DNA of 11,953 bases from an uncultured Clostridia bacterium (GTDB lineage Bacteria; Bacillota; Clostridia; Christensenellales; Aristaeellaceae): NCBI GenBank assembly GCA_934647145.1, contig CAKUFB010000060.1, positions 1 through 11,953 on the forward strand, read 5' to 3'. Position 1 is the stretch's first letter. Each line of letters begins with the position of its first letter. Positions 6,677 to 11,953 of this stretch are shown here, piece after piece. The notes beneath the pieces are model-generated. The model did no database searches. It was not told the DNA's origin and saw only the letters and a program-made list of their open reading frames with translations. The translations under genes and the position numbers were made by a program.

Positions 6677-7580
6677 GTGGAGGGTGACGGCGGACGAGGC
6701 GGGCGCGCGGCTCGACCTGTTCCTGGCCGAGAAGGCGAGCCTGACCCGCTCCCGGGTGGAAAGGCTGATTCGCGACGGTCAGGCGCAGGTGGACGGCGCG
6801 CGGGCGGCAAAGCCCGGCCAGGCGCTGAAGACCGGCCAGTCGGTCGCGCTCGAGGTCAATGAGGCGCAGCCGGTCGAGATTGAGCCGCAGGATCTGCCCC
6901 TTCAGGTGATCTATCAGGACGCGGATCTCGCCGTGGTCATGAAGCCGTCGGGCATGGTGGTGCATCCGGCCGCGGGCAACCCGGACGGCACGATGGTCAA
7001 CGCGCTGATGATGAAGCTGGACGGCCTGTCCGGCATCGGGGGCGAGATTCGGCCGGGCATCGTGCACCGGATCGACAAGGACACCTCAGGTCTGCTGCTG
7101 GTGGCCAAGAACGACCGCAGTCACCTGATCCTGGCCGAGCAGATCAGGGAGCACTCGGTCGAGCGCGCCTACAAGGCGATACTGATCGGCCGCCTGAAGC
7201 AGCCCGAGGGCGACGTGGACGGCCCGATCGGCCGGCATCCCACCGACCGCAAGAAAATGGCGATCGTGCCCGGCGGCAGACCCGCGCACACGCATTACCG
7301 CCTGCTCGAGGAGCTGCGCGGAGCCTGCCTGATCGAGGCGCGCCTGACCACCGGCCGCACGCACCAGATTCGCGTACACATGGCCTCGCTGGGTCACCCG
7401 GTGCTGGGCGATCCGGTTTACGGCCCGAAAAAGTCGCCTTACCCGGTCGAGGGCGGACAGCTGCTGCACGCCTATAGGCTGGGCTTTACGCACCCCACGA
7501 CCGGCGAAAGAATGCTCTTTGAGGCCGAGCCGGAGCCGCGCTTTACGCACTGGCTGAGCCGTCTGCGCGAAAAGGCATAA
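6663..7580 (+). CDS. RluA-family 23S rRNA pseudouridine synthase (RluD/YlyB type)
   Basis: This enzyme isomerises specific uridines in RNA, most likely 23S rRNA, to pseudouridine. The 305-residue protein has an N-terminal S4 RNA-binding domain (about 14-62), then the RluA-type catalytic domain. HRIDKDTSGLLL at 135-146 holds the catalytic aspartate (D138). VVMKPSGMVVHP (91-102), TGRTHQIRVHM and GHPVLGDPVYG are the other conserved boxes. Length and layout match RluD, and the position directly after lspA matches ylyB in Bacillus; the exact target uridines cannot be read from the sequence. The ATG at 6663 lies inside the end of lspA, with GGAGG at 6650-6654 about eight bases upstream. No clear U-tailed terminator follows; the next feature is the inverted repeat over the tig promoter. 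Confidence 0.93.
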   Translation: MARSEWRVTADEAGARLDLFLAEKASLTRSRVERLIRDGQAQVDGARAAKPGQALKTGQSVALEVNEAQPVEIEPQDLPLQVIYQDADLAVVMKPSGMVVHPAAGNPDGTMVNALMMKLDGLSGIGGEIRPGIVHRIDKDTSGLLLVAKNDRSHLILAEQIREHSVERAYKAILIGRLKQPEGDVDGPIGRHPTDRKKMAIVPGGRPAHTHYRLLEELRGACLIEARLTTGRTHQIRVHMASLGHPVLGDPVYGPKKSPYPVEGGQLLHAYRLGFTHPTTGERMLFEAEPEPRFTHWLSRLREKA

Positions 7581-7664
7581 AACAAGGACGCGAGGCATAT
7601 ATATTGAAGAAACCCGCGCGAGCCGGCCGAGGACACAGGAAGATAACACAGAATCAAGATTACT

Positions 7665-7697
7665 TTCGGGAATTGCCTGTTGCAATTTCCTCCCGAA
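7665..7697. repeat. Inverted repeat overlapping the tig -35 box
   Basis: AATTGC (7671-7676) and GCAATT (7682-7687) form a perfect inner stem around CTGTT. TTCGGG (7665-7670) and CCCGAA (7692-7697) extend it outward, with a four-base bulge TCCT on the 3' side. The -35 hexamer TTGCAA (7680-7685) lies within the inner loop and arm. No T-run follows, so a terminator is less likely than an operator or a chance dyad. It does not resemble CIRCE or a CtsR box. Confidence 0.55.
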
Positions 7698-7708
7698 TGT
7701 GATAGAAT
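7680..7708 (+). promoter_or_regulatory. tig: Sigma-A type promoter for tig
   Basis: TTGCAA (7680-7685) and TAGAAT (7703-7708) are separated by 17 bases. A start near 7715 would give a leader of about 54 bases. Just before the ribosome site AGGAGG (7753-7758) the leader carries a small hairpin, GCGGC/GCCGC (7735-7739 and 7743-7747). Confidence 0.8.
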
Positions 7709-7768
7709 CCTTTGGTCTGTGTATGATGACTTTTGCGGCCCAGCCGCGCTACAGGAGGATAGATCAAG

Positions 7769-9061
7769 ATGAAATCTACGATGGAGAAGCTCAGTTCCAA
7801 TAAGGTCAGACTGGATTTTGTGGTGGAAGCCGCCCGTTTTGAAGAGGCGATGGAAAAGGCCTACCGCAAGAATCGCTCTCGCCTGAACATTCCCGGCTTC
7901 CGCAAGGGCAAGGCGCCCCGCAAGGTGATCGAGATGCAGTTTGGCGAAGGCGTGTTCTACGAGGACGCGATCGACGAGCTGTTCCCCAGCGTGTATTCCG
8001 AGGCGATCAAGGAGCACGGCGTCGAGCCCGTCGACCGTCCCGAGTTCGAGCTCAAGACCATCGGCAGCGGCAAGGATCTGGAGTTTTCCGTCGAGGTGTT
8101 TGTCAAGCCCGACGTGACGCTGGGCCAGTACAAGGGCGTGGCCGTGCACAAGAACCACACCGAGGTCACCGAGGACGACGTGAAGGCCGAAATCGAACGC
8201 GCCCGCGAGCGCGCCTCCCGCTACATTGACATCGACGGCCGCGCCGCCAAGCTGGACGATCAGGTGACGATCGACTACGAGGGCGAGTGCGACGGCGAGA
8301 AGTTCGAGGGCGGCTCCGCCAAGGACTACCGCCTGGTGCTGGGCTCCGGCAACTTCATCCCCGGCTTCGAGGATCAGCTGGTCGGCGCCGAGGTCGGCTC
8401 CACCGTGGACGTGAACGTGACCTTCCCCGAGGACTATCACGCCGAGAACCTCAGGGGCAAGAAGGCCACCTTCAAGGTGACCGTCAAGGCCATCCAGGAG
8501 AAGGACGTGCCCGCGCTGGACGATGAGTTCGCCAAGGACGTCTCCGAGTTCGATACCCTCGAGGAGTACAAGAAGGATCTGACCGAGAAGATGACCAAGA
8601 GCGCCCAGCAGCGCGACGATTACGCCTTTGAAAACGACGTGATCGAGAAGGTCACCGAGAACGCCACCGTGGACATTCCCGCGGCGATGGTCGAGGAGCG
8701 CATCGACGAGCGGATCAACGAGTTCGCGATGAACATGCGCCGTCAGGGTCTGGACATGGACACCTACATGAAGTATACCGGCCAGACCATGGACGCGATG
8801 CGCGAAACCCTCAAGGAGGGCGCGGAGAAGGACGTCAAGACCCGCCTGGTACTCGAGGCGATCTGCGATGCGGAGAAGATCGAGCCCACTAAGGAAGAGG
8901 TCGACGCCGAGATCGAGAAGTATGCCGAGAACATGGGCGACAACAAGCAGAAGTTCATCGACTCGCTGACCGATTCCGACCGCGGCTACTTCGAGAAGAC
9001 CTGCAAGATGCTCAAGACCATTGAGCTGCTCAAGGACTCCGCCGTGGAGCCCGAGGCCTGA
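7769..9061 (+). CDS. tig: Trigger factor (ribosome-associated chaperone, peptidyl-prolyl isomerase)
   Basis: Trigger factor docks at the ribosomal exit tunnel, shields nascent chains and has FKBP-type prolyl isomerase activity. The 430-residue protein has the three family parts. The N-terminal ribosome-binding domain (1-115) carries the GFRKGKAP signature at 43-50. An FKBP-like domain follows at about 163-245 (DQVTIDYEGECDGEKFEGG, FIPGFEDQLVGAEVG). The long helical C-terminal arm domain runs to the acidic end. Length is standard. The ATG at 7769 is ten bases after AGGAGG; Met5 would be too distant. The gene has its own promoter and is followed by G+C-rich hairpins before clpP. The order tig-clpP-clpX is widely conserved. 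Confidence 0.97.
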   Translation: MKSTMEKLSSNKVRLDFVVEAARFEEAMEKAYRKNRSRLNIPGFRKGKAPRKVIEMQFGEGVFYEDAIDELFPSVYSEAIKEHGVEPVDRPEFELKTIGSGKDLEFSVEVFVKPDVTLGQYKGVAVHKNHTEVTEDDVKAEIERARERASRYIDIDGRAAKLDDQVTIDYEGECDGEKFEGGSAKDYRLVLGSGNFIPGFEDQLVGAEVGSTVDVNVTFPEDYHAENLRGKKATFKVTVKAIQEKDVPALDDEFAKDVSEFDTLEEYKKDLTEKMTKSAQQRDDYAFENDVIEKVTENATVDIPAAMVEERIDERINEFAMNMRRQGLDMDTYMKYTGQTMDAMRETLKEGAEKDVKTRLVLEAICDAEKIEPTKEEVDAEIEKYAENMGDNKQKFIDSLTDSDRGYFEKTCKMLKTIELLKDSAVEPEA

Positions 9062-9078
9062 GTGAATCGCGCCCATGC

Positions 9079-9143
9079 CGGCGGGGAATCCTCCCGCCGC
9101 AGGGGCTTCGTGCGGCCGCTTTCGCGAAACAGGCGGAAGCGGC
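9079..9143 (+). other. Two tandem hairpins between tig and clpP
   Basis: The first hairpin pairs CGGCGGGG (9079-9086) with TCCCGCCG (9092-9099) around a five-base loop, with one G-T pair. The second pairs GCCGCTTTCGC (9115-9125) with GCGGAAGCGGC (9133-9143) around a seven-base loop, eleven pairs with one wobble. Neither is followed directly by a T-run, so they are poor intrinsic terminators. They may mark the tig mRNA 3' end or protect a processed end, and lie just upstream of the candidate clpP promoter. Confidence 0.55.
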
Positions 9144-9148
9144 GCATA

Positions 9149-9157
9149 TGCTATCAT
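9149..9157 (+). promoter_or_regulatory. clpP: Possible extended -10 promoter for clpP
   Basis: TGCTATCAT has an extended -10 form (TG, one base, TATCAT). No good -35 hexamer is present 17 bases upstream, where the hairpin arm lies. A start near 9164 would leave a leader of about 22 bases containing GGAGGTG (9172-9178). The match is weak, and read-through from tig would also serve. Confidence 0.4.
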
Positions 9158-9185
9158 CATTTCATTTTATTGGAGGTGCGTACAG

Positions 9186-9770
9186 ATGAATCTCGTACCG
9201 TACGTCATTGAACAAACCAACCGGGGCGAGAGGTCCTACGACATCTTCTCGCGCCTGCTGAAGGATCGCATTGTTTTCCTGGGCGGAGAGGTGAACGACG
9301 ACTCCGCCAACCTGGTCGTGGCGCAGATGCTCTTCCTGGAAATGGAAGATCCCGACGCCGACATCATGCTCTACATCAACAGCCCGGGCGGCTCCGTGAC
9401 CGCCGGCATGGCGATCTACGACACGATGCGCTACCTGCGCTGTGAGGTCTCCACGCTGTGCATCGGCATGGCCGCGTCGATGGGCGCGTTTTTGCTGGCC
9501 GCGGGCGCGAAGGGCAAGCGCAAGGCGCTGCCCAACGCCGAGATCATGATTCACCAGCCCAGCGGCGGCGCGCAGGGCCAGGCGACCGACATCGCCATTC
9601 ACGCCGAACAGATTCTGCGCGTGAAGCGTAAGATGAATGAAATCCTGTCAGGCAATACCGGAAAGCCGCTCGAGCAGCTCGAAAAGGACGTCGAGCGCGA
9701 CCATTTCATGACGGCCGAAGAGGCGCTTTCCTATGGCCTGATCGATGAGATTATCGCTCCCCGGCGGTAA
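9186..9770 (+). CDS. clpP: ATP-dependent Clp protease proteolytic subunit ClpP
   Basis: ClpP is the serine-protease core of Clp complexes; two heptameric rings form a chamber fed by ClpX or ClpC. The 194-residue protein has the full catalytic triad: S98 in GMAASMGAF, H123 in MIHQPSGG and D172 in ERDHFM. The IPF-like N-terminal start MNLVPYVIEQTNRGERSYDIFSRL and INSPGGSVTAG (64-74) are typical. Length is that of standard ClpP. The ATG at 9186 follows GGAGGTG by seven bases; longer in-frame extensions upstream would read through the G+C-rich hairpins and are unlikely. clpX follows after 17 bases, so the two are almost certainly cotranscribed. Confidence 0.97.
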   Translation: MNLVPYVIEQTNRGERSYDIFSRLLKDRIVFLGGEVNDDSANLVVAQMLFLEMEDPDADIMLYINSPGGSVTAGMAIYDTMRYLRCEVSTLCIGMAASMGAFLLAAGAKGKRKALPNAEIMIHQPSGGAQGQATDIAIHAEQILRVKRKMNEILSGNTGKPLEQLEKDVERDHFMTAEEALSYGLIDEIIAPRR

Positions 9771-9787
9771 TTTCGGAAAGGCGGAAT

Positions 9788-11050
<1,263 letters not shown>

Positions 11051-11057
11051 ACGATAT

Positions 11058-11094
11058 AAAAAGAGGCGTTCCACTGCGGAGCGTCTCTTTTTTT
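11058..11094 (+). terminator. Strong intrinsic terminator after clpX
   Basis: A 15-pair stem (11058-11072 with 11078-11092, two G-T pairs) around a five-base loop ACTGC is followed by further T residues to 11094. The A-run on the 5' side and T-run on the 3' side make it capable of working in both directions. Confidence 0.93.
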
Positions 11095-11095
11095 C

Positions 11096-11108
11096 GCCCT
11101 GACAGGGC
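11096..11108. repeat. 13-base palindrome upstream of the XRE gene promoter
   Basis: GCCCTG-A-CAGGGC is a perfect palindrome. It lies 13 bases upstream of the -35 box of the XRE/zinc-ribbon gene and is a candidate operator half of a larger repeat family with CAGGCAG (11111-11117). Confidence 0.4.
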
Positions 11109-11110
11109 AA

Positions 11111-11155
11111 CAGGCAGTTGCTTGCGCGCCGCGGAAAAACGTGCTATACTGCCTG
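11111..11155. promoter_or_regulatory. Inverted repeat flanking the XRE gene promoter (candidate autoregulatory operator)
   Basis: CAGGCAG (11111-11117) and CTGCCTG (11149-11155) are perfect seven-base arms. One lies just upstream of the -35 box and the other covers the end of the -10 box to the predicted start. XRE-family regulators often bind paired inverted sites around their own promoter, so autoregulation is a reasonable inference. Confidence 0.45.
11122..11150 (+). promoter_or_regulatory. Extended -10 promoter for the XRE/zinc-ribbon gene
   Basis: TTGCGC (11122-11127) and TATACT (11145-11150) are 17 bases apart, and TG at 11142-11143 gives an extended -10. The predicted start is near 11157, leaving a very short leader of about 12 bases that begins at the ribosome site GAGGTGA. 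Confidence 0.75.
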
Positions 11156-11168
11156 CGAGGTGATTGAG

Positions 11169-11612
11169 ATGGAAACAAAGGAGATTCTTCAGGAGCTTCG
11201 GAAAAAGCACGGCCTGACGCAGGACGAGCTGGCCGAGAAGGTCTTTGTGACCCGCCAGGCGGTTTCCCGCTGGGAGTCGGGCGACACCACCCCGAACGTG
11301 GACACGCTCAAGCTGCTTTCACGGCTCTACGATGTGTCGATCAACACGCTGCTCGGCTCGCCCAGGCAGCTGATCTGCCAGTGCTGCGGCATGCCGCTGG
11401 ATGACTCGACCACGAGCCGCGAACCGGGCGGCGAATTTAACGAGGACTACTGCAAGTGGTGCTACGCGGGCGGCGAATTCGCCTACAAGGACGAGAAGAC
11501 GCTGATCGACTTCCTTGTGCAGCGCCTGTCCGGCGACCAGTTCCCCGCCGAGCAGGCTCGCGCCTATTTCGAGGCGCAGATTCCGCAGCTTGGGCACTGG
11601 AAAAAGGCATAG
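11169..11612 (+). CDS. XRE-family transcriptional regulator with C-terminal zinc ribbon
   Basis: The 147-residue protein begins with an XRE/Cro-type helix-turn-helix domain (about 5-62: LRKKHGLTQDELAEKVFVTRQAVSRWESGDTTP region, then VDTLKLLSRLYDVSINTLL). It continues into a putative zinc ribbon, CQCCGMPL (70-77) and YCKWCYAGGEF (94-104), with C70, C73, C95 and C98 as likely ligands and C72 an extra cysteine. The CxxCGMPL plus DYCxxCY pattern matches the family called putative zinc ribbon domain. The combination suggests a regulator that senses zinc or redox state, or simply a zinc-stabilised partner domain; the sequence does not decide. The ATG at 11169 is eight bases after GAGG. The gene stands alone behind the clpX terminator with its own promoter. 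Directly after its stop codon begins an A-run and a hairpin series. Confidence 0.85.
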   Translation: METKEILQELRKKHGLTQDELAEKVFVTRQAVSRWESGDTTPNVDTLKLLSRLYDVSINTLLGSPRQLICQCCGMPLDDSTTSREPGGEFNEDYCKWCYAGGEFAYKDEKTLIDFLVQRLSGDQFPAEQARAYFEAQIPQLGHWKKA

Positions 11613-11645
11613 AAAAACGCCGCTCCCCGCAAAGAGGGGGCGGCG
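11613..11645 (-). terminator. Intrinsic terminator facing left, behind the XRE gene
   Basis: CGCCGCTCCC (11618-11627) pairs with GGGGGCGGCG (11636-11645), ten pairs with one wobble and an eight-base loop. On the minus strand the stem is followed by TTTTT (11617-11613), the textbook arrangement. On the plus strand no T-run follows the stem. It therefore terminates a transcript coming from the right rather than the XRE mRNA. Confidence 0.75.
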
Positions 11646-11677
11646 CCAGCTTGTCAAAAAAGGTTTTGACAAGCTGG
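11646..11677. repeat. Perfect 14-base inverted repeat
   Basis: CCAGCTTGTCAAAA (11646-11659) and TTTTGACAAGCTGG (11664-11677) are exact reverse complements around a four-base centre AAGG. It is the longest perfect hairpin of the series and directly abuts the preceding hairpin without a spacer. Confidence 0.95.
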
Positions 11678-11853
11678 TGGACGGGGAAGCAAGCTCCCCG
11701 GCCAGGTGCCGCGCCTCAAATCTTCGATTTGAGCCGTCGGCAGTTTCGCCAAAGGGCGAAACCTGAAAACCCAAAGGGTTTTCAGCCTCTCTGCCACCCT
11801 CTCCAGTCTCCGCTAAAAATCAAAGATTTTTCGGGCGCGGAGCCTGCAGGGAA

Positions 11854-11898
11854 ACGATTTTTTCTCTGGAAAATGGGATTTTCCGGCGCAAAAATCGT
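11854..11898. repeat. Nested double hairpin
   Basis: Outer arms ACGATTTTT (11854-11862) and AAAAATCGT (11890-11898) enclose an inner stem GGAAAAT/ATTTTCC (11868-11874, 11878-11884) with loop GGG. The inner stem extends by two more pairs with one wobble. GGG (11849-11851) and CCC further out can extend the outer stem after a small bulge. The nested layout looks like a folded RNA arm rather than a lone palindrome. Confidence 0.85.
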
Positions 11899-11953
11899 CC
11901 CGCGCCCACCGTACACGCCGCTGGGCGCGATTGAAAGTTCGAGAGGGTTGCGA

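Larger units (their letters stand above)
11613..11953. repeat. Gene-free region filled with consecutive short hairpins
   Basis: No plausible gene is seen in these 341 bases. In order, the inverted repeats are: 11618-11645; 11646-11677 (14 perfect pairs); 11682-11700 (CGGGGA/TCCCCG); 11715-11733 (CTCAAATC/GATTTGAG, loop TTC); 11743-11762 (GTTTCGCC/GGCGAAAC, loop AAAG); 11763-11785 (CTGAAAACCC/GGGTTTTCAG, loop AAA). Then come 11808-11842 (CTCCGC/GCGGAG enclosing AAAAATC/GATTTTT), 11854-11898 (ACGATTTTT/AAAAATCGT enclosing GGAAAAT/ATTTTCC) and 11901-11929 (CGCGCCCA/TGGGCGCG). The hairpins differ in sequence, so this is not a simple direct repeat, though CCAAAGGG recurs in two adjacent ones. A+T-rich arms stand out against the G+C-rich surroundings. 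It may be a structured non-coding RNA, most likely on the minus strand, or a mosaic of palindromic repeat elements. Confidence 0.85.

Noticed and set aside
7665..7697. CIRCE or CtsR operator at tig
   Set aside because: The arms do not resemble TTAGCACTC/GAGTGCTAA or the direct heptad repeats bound by CtsR.
7472..9160. 562-residue open frame on the minus strand opposite tig
   Set aside because: It is an antisense shadow of the trigger factor gene with Leu/Gly/His/Val-biased composition, no family match and no ribosome site.
11515..11766. 83-residue plus-strand open frame crossing the XRE end into the hairpin region
   Set aside because: It overlaps the XRE coding sequence out of frame, lacks a ribosome site and translates the inverted repeats.
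11613..11953. CRISPR array
   Set aside because: The hairpins differ from each other and there is no regularly spaced identical repeat or unique spacer pattern.
11931..11953. Partial tRNA at the right edge, because GTTCGA resembles a T-loop
   Set aside because: The preceding bases do not form the required T-stem or any acceptor, anticodon or D arm; the similarity is only six bases.

Overview
The window reads as chromosomal backbone of a high-GC Clostridia-type Firmicute, probably a gut anaerobe. The basis is a Firmicutes ylm/division cluster (sepF, yggT, ylmH, divIVA, lspA, an rluD-type gene), a tig-clpP-clpX block, strong GGAGG ribosome sites, sigma-A type promoters and G+C-rich codons. The exact lineage cannot be fixed from the sequence alone.

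Layout. Positions 1-1158 (minus strand) hold lgt followed by the 5' end of a nicotinate phosphoribosyltransferase gene; they are two bases apart and share a consensus promoter at 1182-1210. A divergent promoter at 1285-1313 drives a plus-strand group: a single-pass HlyD-like protein, then sepF (with its own promoter), a YhhN/TMEM86-family membrane protein, yggT, ylmH and divIVA, ending at an intrinsic terminator (5813-5841). A second group, 5908-7580, holds a small DUF5665-like membrane protein, lspA and an RluA/RluD-family pseudouridine synthase. After a promoter overlaid by an inverted repeat come trigger factor, clpP and clpX (7769-11050), closed by a strong terminator. A small XRE regulator with a C-terminal zinc ribbon follows at 11169-11612.

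How the genes fit together. SepF and DivIVA are membrane-anchored division and polarity proteins; YggT and YlmH are their usual neighbours. Lgt and LspA carry out the two successive steps of lipoprotein maturation. Trigger factor, ClpP and ClpX cover nascent-chain folding and ATP-dependent proteolysis.

The last 341 bases (11613-11953) contain no gene. They are packed with about nine consecutive, mostly perfect inverted repeats with very small loops. Read on the minus strand, the series ends in a textbook intrinsic terminator directly behind the XRE gene. This is the least explained part of the window: either a structured non-coding transcript entering from the right, or a mosaic of palindromic repeat elements.
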